Assembly (NCBI GenBank): GCA_031216915.1 | Contig: CM062292.1 | Span: forward strand, 199,537,262-199,601,261 | Origin: Pictodentalium vernedei | Taxonomy: Eukaryota; Mollusca; Scaphopoda; Dentaliida; Dentaliidae | Direction: 5' to 3' | Length of the DNA: 64,000 nucleotides | Shown here: positions 33,752 through 45,038 of the stretch, one piece after another | Position numbering within the stretch: position 1 is the first letter of the stretch | How the letters are laid out: each line of letters opens with the position of its first letter | Notes under the pieces: model-generated | Database searches by the model: none | What the model was told of the DNA's origin: nothing | Seen by the model: only the letters and a program-made list of their open reading frames with translations | Translations under genes and position numbers: made by a program

Positions 33752-35010
33752 TCAGATTTTTTTTAAATAACAGACAGGGGAGTTTTGGGCTTCTGCCTCT
33801 GTTAGAGCCCTTTCACGTGGCTCGGCAAGGCCAGGATCACTTTCCTGTTCAGAATCCGTAATTCTATGACTGTTCTTATCCTCAGCTTTGCTGTTCAAAT
33901 CAACACAATTGAGGTTGTTATCAACCTCAACTTTCTTTGCCATGGACCGAGTCACAGCACATGCTGGAAAGGCAAAAGGATACCATTCCTTCAAATTAAT
34001 AATACTTTCATCTGTGCTCGGCTTATCTACCACTTGAGGTTCTACAGTGACTTTGTCATCAACTAAGTCATTTCCCAATGATAAAGAAATACTTTTACTT
34101 GTAGAGTAGGTCTGATTCCTACTGTCACAGTCCCATTTACTAAACTACTTCTTAAATTTATTTTATGGAGTGGGACATTTGAAGAGTTTGACTCAATACC
34201 TGATATTAGAACTTGTGCCCCTGTGGCACTTTCTTCAGAAAATGGCAAAATGCCTTCTAACATTAATGACTGAGTAGCCCCTGTGTCTCTCAGTATTTTT
34301 ATTGGTAAGGAACAGTGCTTATTCCCCTCAAGGGAAACAAAGCCTTCAGAAATGAATGGCTTATAATTTTCTAAAGCATCTTGCTTTATTACATATTTTT
34401 CAGGGGATGGTGCACATGCTAGTGGGTTCTGTGAAGTAGAGACCTCATTTTTCCGTTTCAACAGCCAGCAATCAGATAGTAAATGTCCTGGTTTCTTACA
34501 ATAATTACAGGTTTTTGTTGAACTGTTGGGTCGTAATGGTGTAGGGCTGGCACTAGAGGTTTTATTTTCTCCAGATTTCGTATTAAATTTGGGAGACGAA
34601 AAGTTTGGAGGATTGGAATGATGACTTTTATCTGAAGTTGATCTAGGTCCATTTTGGAAGGAATTCTTGTGGGGCCAAAACTTTGTGGAGTTACGACTCA
34701 TTTTATGAGTTAAGGCATAGTCATTTGCTAGTACTGCTGCTCTATTTAATGTGTCAACTTTTTGTTCATCCAGGTGGGCCTTTATATCTGAATGGATCTT
34801 TCCTTTGAACTCTTCAATCAGCATCATTTCTTTTAATTTAGAGAAATCTTTCCCTATTTCTTTTGAATGGCACCACATGTCAAATAAATTTTGCTTTTCT
34901 CTGGCATATTCCACATGAGTTTGATTTTCGTTTTTATAATAATTTCTGAATTTCTGCCTGTAGGCCTCTGGAACAAGTTCATACATATGCCTTAAGTATA
35001 GCCTCTTCAA
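33752..35010 (-). pseudogene. Gypsy gag C-terminal half, zinc knuckle and protease
   Basis: Open frame 35010-34063 (315 codons) holds a capsid-like helical part (YELVPEAYRQKFRNY..., typical of gypsy gag), a basic Ser/Asn-rich linker, a CCHC zinc knuckle (CNYCKKPGHLLSDC, about 34510-34470) and an aspartic-protease-type LRDTGATQSLM motif (about 34290). A frameshift near 34070 leads into 34078-33752, an acidic linker with AFPACAVTRSMAKK that precedes integrase. Gag packages the RNA and the protease matures the polyprotein. Confidence 0.88.
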
Positions 35011-35257
35011 CAGTGTCGTAATTATTGCTTTGCTCAGAAGATGGAGCGGAATAGATTTCTTGGGCCTTCCCTTTCAAAACACTTTGCAATAGCAAAGTCC
35101 AGACGTCCCTTGGCCATTCTAAACTTGCTGCCACTTTTTCAAAATGTGAAAAATATTTATCAACTTCTTTTTCTTGAAAGGGGGGAACTAGCCTATCATG
35201 TTTAGTTGCATCAAATCTACTTCGGGAAATTACATTTGAGCCTTGACGTTGAGATTC

Positions 35258-35763
35258 TTATTCTTTTATTTTTATTTCCTTTTGGGCCTGAATTTCAGTT
35301 TCCCTTAAATGCATTTCTTTTTGAGCCTGAATTTGTTCCATTTCTTTTTGAGCTTCTATTTCTTTTAATTTTAATTCCCTATCCTCTTTTTCTTTTTGAG
35401 CCTGAATTTGTATTTGTTCCCTTTCTTTTTGAGCGTCAATTTCTTTTAATTTCATTTCATTCTCCTGTCGTTTCATTTCTTGTTGCATTTCTAATCTCGT
35501 TAGTTCCAACTCTAACTTTTTGAGTTCAAGGACATCCGTAGGTTGTGGTTCAGAGGGGGAGTTTCAGACTGAACCAAAAGGCCTTCCCCCATATAATAAT
35601 TAACAATGAGCTGTTTAAGTTTATGTTTGTTCGGACCAGGGGTGGCAGGTAATTTTAGATACTGTGCAAGTTGAAATAAATCCTCCTTCTTAAGAGATTC
35701 TATAAGGGCCAAACTACGAGAGCTTTCAAATTCAGAAATAAATTCTGTCACAATAAATACCAT
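35258..35763 (-). pseudogene. Gypsy gag N-terminal part with coiled coil
   Basis: The ATG at 35763 begins a frame with a short helical domain (EDLFQLAQYLKLPATPGPNKHKLKQLIVNYY, SAP-like in pattern). After a frameshift near 35510 comes a highly charged repeat of (E)IxAQKE(K/R/M)E.. extending to 35258, predicted to be coiled coil. About 250 bp of broken frame then separates it from the capsid-like part at 35010. The gag start was chosen because it is the first ATG after the primer-binding site and leader. Confidence 0.75.
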
Positions 35764-35899
35764 GATGAAAAGGTTTGCTGGTTCTTAGATTATATGAATA
35801 ATAATACTGAAATTTTCTAAGAAAATTTAAATGTTTTGAAAGTGAGCCAAAATAATAATTGCAATATGCAAATAAAGCTTTCTCGTTATCTTATATTCA

Positions 35900-35917
35900 A
35901 TCCCTGACGAGCCCCCA
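35900..35917 (-). other. Primer-binding site, tRNA-Pro type
   Basis: The - strand reads TGGGGGCTCGTCAGGGAT, 17 of 18 bases identical to the known tRNA-Pro primer-binding site. It lies five bases after the 5' LTR end (..CCGTAACA), the expected position. Confidence 0.9.
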
Positions 35918-35922
35918 GTTTC

Positions 35923-35963
35923 TGTTACGGTGTGGAAATATTATTGATATTGGTAACAGAAAG
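35923..35963 (-). repeat. 5' LTR remnant (41 bp)
   Basis: tgttacggtgtggaaatatt...ggtaacagaaag matches the inner end of the 3' LTR at 29984. The rest has been lost at a junction with a SINE. Confidence 0.85.
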
Positions 35964-36216
35964 GAAGCCGGAGAACCTGGAGAGAACCACCGAGCATCGA
36001 CGAGCAACTGTCAGCTCCTCAACATTCTAACTCTGTTCAAGCTCCGTTCAAGCAGGGTTACAGCGGTTGAAGACATGTGCACCATCGACGTGTTGTACGT
36101 CTTAGTACACGGGGTCATCGTGCCCTCATGTAGGCAGCCGGGATAAAGTGCCTTGCCCAAGGATACAACACGGGTCTTTCCGGACGGGGATCGCTGAGCC
36201 ACCGCGCTCCAAACTG
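35964..36216 (-). mobile_element. SINE with truncated head and tail
   Basis: The reverse complement begins ggagcgcggtggctcag (A box present), jumps to the ttgtatccttgggcaaggcacttt core (most of the tRNA head, with the B box, is deleted), then runs through the body to ctccggcttcc, where it meets the LTR remnant. Confidence 0.85.
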
Positions 36217-36240
36217 GCGATATTACCCTACAACATAGAA

Positions 36241-36705
36241 GGGACCATGGTGACTTATTGGTTAAAGTATTCGACCTGAGATCGAAAGGTCAACGGTTTG
36301 ATCCTAATCCATGTCATGTGCGCTGTGTCTTTCGGCATGACACCTTATCCCGATTGACTTTGTGGAAGTACGGTGGCGCTGTGTAAAAGTATTCGACCTG
36401 AGATCGAAAGGTCAACGGTTTGATCCTAATCCATGTCATGTGCACTGTGTCCTTCGGCATGACACCTTATCCCGATTGGCTTTGTGGAAGTACGCTGGCG
36501 CTGTGTACTAAGGCGTAGGGCACGGCGACAGTACACTTACTTTCAACTGATGCAAACTTTGCGCGTGCCAGGTTAGTAAGTTGGAGATTCCGAAAGTTAT
36601 GTTGTCGTCACTCGATAGTTCTCTCCAGGTAGTCTGTCTTCCTCCACCCATCCGACACGGTATGACCCTGGCTGTTGAAAGTGTCGTTAAACTCCAATAA
36701 ACAAA
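36241..36705 (+). mobile_element. SINE with a second tRNA-derived head, internally duplicated
   Basis: The head differs from that at 15955: gggaccatggtgacttattgg (A-box-like) and GGTTTGATCC (B-box-like, 36295-36304). A 122-bp segment starting aaagtattcgacctgagatc is tandemly duplicated at 36264-36385 and from 36386. Body and tail are the shared V-like type, ending gttaaactccaataaacaaac. Confidence 0.82.
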
Positions 36706-37680
36706 CACTGACAAACGGGACAGGAAATCGTTAATTATTGCTCTTCGCGTCATACGAAAAGCTCGTACTGCGTCCAGCATTTGAGAGCATTTTGGCTACA
36801 TAACGCATAGCTTGATATTTTCAGTTTCTGTTTCTATTTCCATCCAGCTCAAATATAGTGAGACCCTTCATAAGTACAGTCCTTTGATTACAAAAGTCAG
36901 GCCCTTGCCAACCTCAAATTTCGGGGATAATCGAATCCCGAATCGAATCATACACAGATTTTAAATCGAATCGCTTTTCAAATTGTGGGTATTGCATCTT
37001 CTGACAACCGTAAACATTGTCGTTCTCCACTCAAGTATTCTGTGCAACGGCGATTCGTGCAAATCAAGCGAAAAGGTGGAATATTCCAGAACGGAATCAA
37101 TGTAATTTCAGAAGCGGGACCTTCTTGAACTCTTCTTCTGTCATCGGGTCTCCTGTACAGGAGACCTAATAACAGAAGTCGAGTCCAAGAGGCGACTCTT
37201 TGTAGGTTTTTGAGAACATCTAGAAACTTCTCAGAGCCCTAACAAAAGGGCCAGAAAGTTTTGACGATCTCGTCGAAATTCTCTTTCCGCCTTTCTCCCA
37301 ACAATATAGAATCCCACTCGTCGAAAAAGAAATTCAAGAACATTAAATCTCAGAAGCGGTTTTCGTTTCATTTCCGTGATTTTGTCTTGATTTTGGAATA
37401 TTTTATTTATGAAACTCAACCCACTGTTTTAAGTCCGTCGCGACCAGATCGTAATGTGAACGAGAAAGAGACTGTTTTTTATCACAGTACTGAGGGCGTG
37501 CACTTAACCGTCAAAGTACGGCCGTTATCAGCTTGCCTTGGAGACGTCTATTTGTTAGGAATTGCAGCTTGTTGAGTTTTCCATAATCCATTTTTCACCC
37601 GTGACAGTAGTATGTCAAATTATATCAAATCTTGCGGCTCACTTCTCACAAAAAAAAACTTTTTCTAAGTCCTAATATAT
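36706..37680. other. No gene recognised
   Basis: Short open frames only. A small palindrome (gggtctcctgtacaggagacc) lies at about 37146-37166. Confidence 0.4.
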
Positions 37681-37930
37681 TAACCCTTCACCCAACGTAA
37701 CGTCCAAAACCGGCCAGCGCTATTCAAAAAATCGCCAATTAATGTTCATTATTTTTTTAATATTTTGTCTCAAAAACATAGGTTATGACCCCTCTTTGGA
37801 ACGAGCTCGTCGAACTCGATCCAAAGAGAGATCATAACCTATGTTTTTGAGACAAAAAATGAAAAAAAATACTTTTTCAAGAATTTTGTTTGCAAGTGTC
37901 GTCTGCTTTTCATGTTAGGTAAAGGGTTAA
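37681..37930. mobile_element. Family A TTAA-MITE, copy 8
   Basis: TTAACCCTTCACCCAACGTAACG begins and CATGTTAGGTAAAGGGTTAA ends this near-complete copy with a long central palindrome (tttggaacgagctcgtcgaactcgatccaaa). Confidence 0.85.
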
Positions 37931-38220
37931 CACCCAGGGTGAGTTTGAGACTTAGGCAGCAAAGTTAAGAGAGGTCCAAAACTATTTTTGGATTCTGTAC
38001 CCATATAAGGGGGAATATATAAATGCATATCCACCGGCCACGCCAACACGTACATACCTCCCTCACACACGCACCACACACACACACGAATACCATGACA
38101 CATTCACATCTTATAAGACACACCCATAAGCACCCCCCCCCCCCAGCGCACGTTAACAAACAAACCAGATTTTCTCGTGCTTTGTTTATTATTGACCTGA
38201 GTTTTAAGCACAAGTGTAGT

Positions 38221-38437
38221 TTAACCTTTTACCGATATAATGGCAAAACCGATGAGCTGTTCAAAACCGTCGTATTCAAACTTGATTATTTTTCATTTAT
38301 TGTCCCCAAAACATATCTTGTGGCACCTCAATGGAGCCCGCTCGCCTAATAAGCGGTCATGAGACAAAAATGAAAATCCTCAGTTATTGAAGATTTTTTT
38401 CGAGTTTGTCGTTTATTCCGAATGGGCAAAGGGTTAA
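38221..38437. mobile_element. Family A TTAA-MITE, divergent copy 9
   Basis: TTAACCTTTTACCGATATAATGG begins it and GGGCAAAGGGTTAA ends it. The palindrome is partly lost; ccccaaaacatatcttgtggcacctcaatgg is recognisable. Confidence 0.7.
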
Positions 38438-39036
38438 ATTTTGTTTTAAAGTGTCCGTCAAGTGAACAATTTGTTGACTTTGTTTAATATCATGCGTCCA
38501 CTTGACATCTTTGAGCTCAGAAAGTACGGATATCCGTCCCTGTGCGCGTCACATAAACCATGGAGGATCGATATTAACCTTATGAAGACTGTATTATACT
38601 ATTGCCTTCTGGTACATACACATTGTAGCACTGACTTGCTTTACAGAATGCTGACAGACAATGCGTCAGCTGAACCACTCAACAAATTTGGAAGCAATTT
38701 GCTCAGTCACTTTTGATTAATTAGAAATTCGTCATCAAGTAGGATTAAATGGAGGGTTAAAAGCTGTAGCAGACCATTGCATATATGAAGCGAACGTTGT
38801 CTCCTTGGATACATTCTTGGGTTACTTTCAAAGTTGGCTTCCGGAGAACTATTTTCAATTTCTATCAGCTGATGGGTATGTACTTTATCACGGATGGTAT
38901 GGGGGTTATAAATCATTGAAAGCGTGAAATATTTAAAAAAATATTTTTCAGCTAGTTGTTGATTTGTGGCTTTTATTCGAATTGGTACATTTTTTTTCAT
39001 GTACAGAAGTAAGACCTTTATACAAAAGCAACATGT
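38438..39036. other. No gene recognised
   Basis: Two short open frames (84 and 97 codons on opposite strands) lack motifs or splice context. Confidence 0.4.
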
Positions 39037-39119
39037 TTAACCATTTGAACTCTGATGGTATCTTCCACGTCAGTTCAATGGCATCAATTAGAAGAGTCCA
39101 TATTCATTATTTGGGGTAC
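39037..39119 (+). mobile_element. Family B TTAA-MITE, half copy 2
   Basis: TTAACCATTTGAACTCTGATGG through attatttggggta matches the left third of the copy at 46308, then stops abruptly at a SINE fragment. Confidence 0.8.
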
Positions 39120-39121
39120 CA

Positions 39122-39185
39122 AAGTGCGGAGTTACGATGTTGAGAGCTGGCAGCTGCTCGTCGTTGCTCGGTGGTTCTCTTCGGG
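39122..39185 (+). mobile_element. SINE body fragment
   Basis: aaagtgcggagttacgatgt..gagctggcagctgctcgtcg..ggttctctTcgggt matches the SINE body. It is fused directly to the half MITE. Confidence 0.8.
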
Positions 39186-39199
39186 TTAATTCCGAATAC

Positions 39200-40150
39200 T
39201 TCGCTTTGTTATATGTAGAGATGCTTAATGAACAAATCACTGTTGTAAGTTATGTTCTGAGGTTTTACCCAACATATGCTTTGGCCACTTAAAGAATAGT
39301 ACTGTCCAAAAAATTGATTTTTAGTGAATTTTGCAAATTTCTGTACTCATTTGTCCAAAAAGAGAAATGAAAAAGACCACTGTGCATTCCATAACTGCAT
39401 TCAAAAAGTAACGTGAAACACATTTTGTGTTATATGTTTTGGTGTCCCGCTTTATCCAATACCAGTTTTGGCCATACAAATATGAGTACCGTCAGACAAA
39501 AATCATTTTCTGATCAATTTCGTACTTCTCTGTTCTGTTTTCCTGGGTAGGATTGGTATGGTCTATTTTTCGTTGCAAATCTGTATTAAGTATTTTCGCG
39601 AAACAAATTTTCTGTGATACGTTTTGGTGTCACACATAATCAAACACATATTTTGGCAGCATTATCCAGAAACAAGTTTAATTTTCGTGAATTTTGCTGC
39701 ATTCTATATTCATTGTTTTTCTACCAATAAATCCAACCCCAAACAAATTTATTTCCTATGAAAAGTAACTAACTGTTTGCCGGAAAATGTTTTGCACATG
39801 TAGAGGAACGCTGCTGTTCATGTTTTAGTCTCACATTTAACTCTCCAAGACACTGGCCGCTATAAAAAGAGAATCATTTAAAGATAACAAAATTGGTCTA
39901 CTTTGTTTGTTATGTCTATCAATTTGGAAAGAGTTAATTTCAAACAGTGCGCTTTGTCTCGATTAGAGATGCTCGCTGAACAAATCTTCTGTTGTAAGTT
40001 TCTCCCTATGGCTTAACTCAACATAACTTGGCTTTGGCCACTTAAAGAATAGTACAGTCTGAAATATTGTGATTTTCAGTGAATTTTGCAATTTTCTGCA
40101 CTCATTGTCTCCAAAACCAAAGGTTCATAACTCAATGTGCTTTCCATACA
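39200..40150 (+). repeat. Decayed tandem repeat, ~190-bp unit
   Basis: gttttggtgtc..caacacatattttggc-like phrases recur at about 39240, 39430, 39618 and 39990. The first and last units share gttgtaagtt..gctttggccacttaaagaatagtac(t/a)gtc and gtgaattttgca..tctgcactcat. Confidence 0.65.
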
Positions 40151-40212
40151 ATACAGTCTGCCTTTTCGTATTAAAACTTGGGAAAGCCCGTAATTTGTCC
40201 AAGAAATTACAA

Positions 40213-40213
40213 T

Positions 40214-40307
<94 letters not shown>

Positions 40308-40312
40308 TTTCT
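40213..40312 (+). repeat. (CTTT)n/(ATTT)n compound microsatellite
   Basis: Roughly a dozen ttctt units pass directly into about eleven attt units. Confidence 0.95.
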
Positions 40313-40374
40313 TCTTATCTCGACGCCCTTTAGCATATTGGCAGACAATCACTAGTAATCTGTTATTTGGTTAC

Positions 40375-41780
40375 AAGCTTCGATGTGTCCCTAAAGATGT
40401 TTGGAATGCGTGTCATGCTCATACCTCATGCATGGTATGGCCTATGGACTTGAGACATAGGGGACATTGAGTGCACGTTTTATATTTGCTGGAAATCGTA
40501 TTTTATTAACCCCTAATACATAAACGATCCCCATTCATGTACTTCTGCACTAAAAGGTTTGCTGGGCCGAGTATTTTGAAAGTGGGTCACGTTCATATCT
40601 CGGGCATGTTATGACCAATGAACCTGCCACCAACACCAAATGAGTTGAAAATGAATGAAGGTTCCAAATAAGGGTCAAGGTCATTGAAGTCAACCAGGGT
40701 TCATTGAGTGCATTTTTCAGAATTGCTGGAAATCGCATTTTATGACCACCTAATGCATTTCCGAAGTTCATGCTTGTATTTTATACATAAAATGTGGACG
40801 AGGTCAAACATTTGAAAGTGGGTAATGCTCATATCTGAACCATATGGGGCCATCACCAAATGAGTCAAAACTAAATGGAAGCTCAATACATAAGTCAAGT
40901 TTACCGAGGTCACCTTGGAGTCATTGAGAGCATTTTTGAGAATTGCCAGAAATACCGTTTCATGGCCGCCTGCATTCTTTACGTTCAAAGCTGTATTTTT
41001 TCACTGAGAAAGGTGAGCGTAGTCAAACATTTTGAAAGTGGGTCACGCTCATATCTCAAGCATGATGGTTTATGGACCTAGGACCATCACCGAATAAGTC
41101 TAAAATCAATGGAGGTTCTAAATATGGATCAAGGTCAATGAAGTCACCCAGGTGTCATTGAGGGTATTTTTTAGAATTACTGGCAGTCGCATTTTATGAT
41201 CACCTAATGCGTTTCCGAAGTTCATGCATGCATTTTTCACTAAAAATAGTTGGCGGAGCCAATCATTTTGAAAGTGGGTTATGCTCATCACTGAAGAAGG
41301 ATATGACCTATTGACTGGGACCATCTCCAAATGAGTAAAATCTCAATGGAAGTTCAATATATGGGTCAAGGTTACTGAGGTCTTTCAGAGCTCATTGAAT
41401 GCATTTTTTAGAATTGCTGGGAAGAGCATTTCATGAACGCCAATTGTGTATTCTCGATGTTTATAATGTGTTTTTACACTCAAAAGAGTGAGTGTGGCCA
41501 AACATTTTGAAAGATGGTCACGCTCTTATTTCAAATATTGTATGACCTGTGGACCTGGATCAGCACCTCGTAACTCACTGAAGGTTCAAACTGTGGGTGT
41601 GAGGTCACTCAGGGTCACTGTGAGCATTTTTCAGAATGGACGAAAATCGTATTTATGATCGCTAATTTTGACCCAAGTCGCTGTGGGTCACCCAGAGGTC
41701 ATTGAGTGTATTTTTTAGAATTGCTGGAAATTGCATCTCATAACCCCTAATTTATTTCTGAAGTCCATACATATATTTCG
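40375..41780 (+). repeat. Satellite-like tandem array, ~237-bp unit
   Basis: tttgaaagtgggtcacgctcatatct recurs at about 40577, 40814, 41034, 41271 and 41508, giving spacings of about 220-237 bp. Each unit also has a tcaaggtcattgaagtcac..aggtcattgagtgcatttttagaattgctggaaatcgcatttta block. A truncated copy begins near 40406 and the last decays after 41700. The longest frame, 133 codons at 40069-40470, is microsatellite-driven and not a gene. Confidence 0.88.
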
Positions 41781-42257
41781 TCGTTCAGAAAAGTGGTCGG
41801 TGCCAAAAATATCCATTTTATATTTCTTTATAGAACAGGTTGAATGCTATGCACAGAAGTTATTTCTCGTTTTTAGTGAATTTTATCTGAGTCCTGATGG
41901 AAATATTTAAATGCTGTTTACGCAAACCCATTTCTGCTTTTTACTGCCGAAAATGAGTCTCCCATAAATTCTATTTCTGTATAGTTTACTTCTGATGCTT
42001 TCACTATTTTACGATCACAATAAATTCTGTGTCTCTAGTTATTTGTCCTTTTTAAACTGCAAATAATTCATTTTTCCCTTTTAAGTGATATCCAGGTCAA
42101 ACCTCGTCAATGCCGGTGATATAGGTTTAATTTATATATGAGGAAAAGGTGCAATCAATGAAAGGCACAACTCGGGAGACTGCCCTCTGAGTTCAGGTGC
42201 GATCGAAGGCTATGTCCCACAACTTCACTCACAGCCATTCACGTTTTATTTAGGTCT
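41781..42257. other. No gene recognised
   Basis: AT-rich tail of the satellite region; no ORF or repeat is recognised. Confidence 0.4.
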
Positions 42258-42355
42258 ATTTGCATATTGCAATTATTATTTTGGCTCACTTTCAAAACAT
42301 TTAAATTTTCTTAGAAAATTTCAGTATTATTATTCATATAATCTAAGAACCAGCA
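42258..42355 (+). mobile_element. 98-bp copy of the gypsy leader
   Basis: Identical, base for base, to the reverse complement of 35776-35873, the sequence between the primer-binding site and gag of the gypsy element. No LTR, PBS or gag accompanies it. Confidence 0.9.
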
Positions 42356-42497
42356 GGGATGAGTAATTTAGGTTATTTCGCCTCCAAGCCGGGCGAGAGA
42401 GAGACTCTTTAAGTATGACAATAAGCCAGAAAATTTAATGTTTCCTCGAGTTCTGATGGACAAAGCGATAGATTCTTTTTTTGCGTGGGTAAAAAAT

Positions 42498-42572
42498 ATT
42501 GTCGCCTGAGTGCTAGAATGCCCTATGTCCCGCATGGGACATAGGACATTCTAGCACTCAGACGACGCTATT
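42498..42572. repeat. Palindrome, same family as 16492-16555
   Basis: gcctgagtgctagaatgccctatgtcccgc is mirrored by gggacataggacattctagcactcag. It lacks the surrounding hAT-type MITE sequence seen at the other copy. Confidence 0.85.
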
Positions 42573-43150
42573 TAACATCCACACATTTTCTAGTATCAAC
42601 CGTTTAGAAACTTATTATTTATTTGTCACGCCTGTTTGCTCAATTTTATCCATTCCTCTTAATTTTTTCCATTCTCATTATTAGAAATTTTAAAGTAGCA
42701 AATTCCATACTATGTTACTTAAAAATAAAGAAAATTATGAAATTCATGTAACGCGTGGATACTCTCCTTTTGTAATGCGACAAAGGTCGTCGGAACCTTG
42801 GAGGGGCACATGGATCTCCATCAAATTTTTCAGAGATAGTTGAGAGAGGGGGAGATAGAGATGGGGAGAGAGAATTTAGGCCAACATTATCTTCACTACC
42901 CTCTCATCATTGAAATATTATTAGGAATTAGCAGGAAGGGGTGCACAGACTCTTTACATTAAGAGGTGACCGTAGAATCTGTTGTTTGATTTGTCTCTGC
43001 TAAGACCTTTAGAGTCCAGAAAAACGCACATTTTGGGCTCCATATTTAACAGATTTATTAAACATAATTTGTTGGAGGTGCGTGAGTTCTAAACAAAGCT
43101 TTGTGCATTGTATCCCCTTGCTTAGGCATATGGGTCACCACTGATATAAA
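42573..43150. other. No gene recognised
   Basis: AT-rich and without motif-bearing ORFs. A purine-rich gagagaggg tract lies near 42840-42880. Confidence 0.4.
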
Positions 43151-43226
43151 ATCATCATCAGCAAAATTTTAATTAACGATGCACCGGGTTGTACCCGGTG
43201 CTTCGTTAATTAAATTTTTGATGATT
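43151..43226. repeat. Hairpin
   Basis: aatcatcatcagcaaaattttaattaacgatgcaccgggt pairs with acccggtgcttcgttaattaaatttttgatgatt across a very short loop. Confidence 0.85.
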
Positions 43227-43734
43227 ATTCCTATAATTAGTGTTTGGAATCTAATATTATTGCGTCCCTGGAAATATTTCTCACCCGAGGAAAGTGACCA
43301 GTCCACTGCGTCCGTACTGTACCTGATTTAACTTTCAGTAGATAACCATAAGATGAGAGTGAATTTCTAACGATATGCCCTTTGGGTTTATTTTTTCGCC
43401 CTCGGGAGAGAAGTTCTCTTCCCGATTTTCTCTCTTTCTAGTGTATCGCGATAAGATCACTATCTGATCAAGAGACACACCAATTGTTGATTACAGTCTT
43501 AACAATAGGGGTGGTAGGGGTATGACAGCCCAATAATTTTCCAGTCGGGATATTTTCGTCTAGATTGAAGGTTTGATTTGCTGTTGCTGGCCATCACATA
43601 CTTACTTAGGACACTAGATTTGCTACTTTGACTTATATCACACACGCAGTCTGTCTTCCGTAAACTGAGGTCTGTGGCTGATTCTGTTCCAGCATGACCA
43701 ATTTTAAAAACGATATGTGCTAATTACCAGTTCA

Positions 43735-43933
43735 AAGGCATCTTCTGGTCGGGTTTGTATTCCCCTTAGAGGGGAAGACCAATCACTATTTTCAACGTGT
43801 AGCCTTATGGCTTCACATTGAAAATCTTGATCGGCCTACTACACAAATTCACTGAGCAAATATCTACTTTATGAATTCAGATCGTATCAAGATCCTAGAT
43901 TGGAAAAGCGGCTTTTCGGGTTCAAAGGGTTAA
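43735..43933. mobile_element. Family B TTAA-MITE, copy 3 (left end missing)
   Basis: Contains gaccaatcactattttcaacgtgtagcc and a degraded complement, then gattggaaaagcggcttttcgggttcaaagggttaa. The right end is complete. Confidence 0.75.
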
Positions 43934-44998
43934 AATAAGAAGTTGGGAAGCCCATGCCACCCGACAACTATATGCATGTACCTAGAAACAAATTCCATGA
44001 GTTCTGGCTTATGTCCAACTACATCATCAAGACGTGCCTTCTTTTAGTTGGAATGTTTGTCGGAAGGAATTATAGTAAAAAATATAGACGTAACGCACGG
44101 GCTTCAGTGCTTTTTATTTAACCAGCTCGAACTGGACTCTGAATTAGTTGTGCTGGGTACCCAGCAGACTGAACAGGTACCACAGACCTTCGCGTGCATG
44201 AAACTGACGGATTTCGATAACAGACTGAACGACTCTTTGGGATCCTCGAAATGTTTCTGTAAATGAGTGACGGGTTTGTATTCCAGTCCAATGGGCAACA
44301 TGTGTTGCTCGTCTTGGACACGCCCCGGGTTAATATCTCGACTCACCGGCCTCTCATAGGCGCGTTTATCATCCCTTGTGGTAGCCGATGTTACACGTGA
44401 TTCAGTTTTAGATACAGTATGAACTTCCAAAACGTAGTTTCGCTTGACTGACAATTTTCGTCATGGAAAGAGATTTGCAGGAGAGTCAGCCCCCATTAAT
44501 GTCAGGAAATTTAACACAAAGGATATGGGAATTTCATTTTAAAATTGAAATTTCGATATGTTCGCGAATTTACCTCAGGTGTGCGCATCATTTCACAAAC
44601 TTCTGGCATTTGCCTGCAGAGTAGTATAAAAATACAGAAGCTGGCTTTCAAAAAAAATTCAAATCAGTTTGAACGTTTTGACTATTATTTCTGCTGAAAC
44701 CCTTTTAAAGGAAAGAAAACAGCGTTTTCACCATCTTTTGATATTCTGAAAAATTTCCTTTCTATTTGTTATATCAGCAGTGTGCGCCTCTTGATATATA
44801 ATACAGACACTGTGCTTTCTAGTAATATAAAAGTCTAGGAGGTGAGATGTGATAATTTTTTTCTCCACGGAAGAATAAAATCTTTCAAATTACTGGAAAA
44901 CACATTCGCTAAACAAAGAGCCAAACTGGACACTTACTCAGTGTTGGCAAGTGTGATATTGATTTTTAGCAAAAGTTTCCTTTGTAAATTTTAAGAAA
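43934..44998. other. No gene supported; one 116-codon open frame
   Basis: A - strand frame at 44454-44104 is the longest unexplained ORF nearby. It shows no motif, and the + strand overlaps it with a 72-codon frame. Without splice or homology evidence I do not call it. Confidence 0.35.
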
Positions 44999-44999
44999 C

Positions 45000-45038
45000 G
45001 AAAACAACAGACAGCTCCGAGAGCTGTCTGTTGTTTTC
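45000..45038. repeat. Perfect short hairpin
   Basis: gaaaacaacagacagctc and its exact complement are separated by a 3-base loop, making an 18-bp stem. Confidence 0.9.

Larger units (their letters stand above)
29984..35963 (-). mobile_element. Ty3/gypsy LTR retrotransposon with integrase before reverse transcriptase
   Basis: Read on the - strand: a 5' LTR remnant (35963-35923), primer-binding site (35917-35900), gag, protease, integrase, reverse transcriptase-RNase H, then a 3' LTR (30947-29984). Integrase (33744-32600) lies upstream of RT (about 32500-31550). That order is unlike typical Ty3/gypsy and matches what is known of the Gmr1-like clade. The reading frames are broken by several stops and frameshifts, so this copy is dead. 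The 5' LTR is cut to 41 bp and joined to a SINE fragment. Confidence 0.9.

Noticed and set aside
33218-33861. Two + strand frames of 99 and 131 codons
   Set aside because: They are antisense shadows of the gypsy integrase region.
40069-40470. 133-codon open frame
   Set aside because: It is kept open by the CTTT/ATTT microsatellite and enters the satellite array.
40375-41780. CRISPR-like array
   Set aside because: Period is about 237 bp, units are diverged without unique spacers, and the genome is eukaryotic.
44104-44454. 116-codon - strand open frame
   Set aside because: No motif or homology I can recognise, overlapping frames on the other strand, and no splice context.
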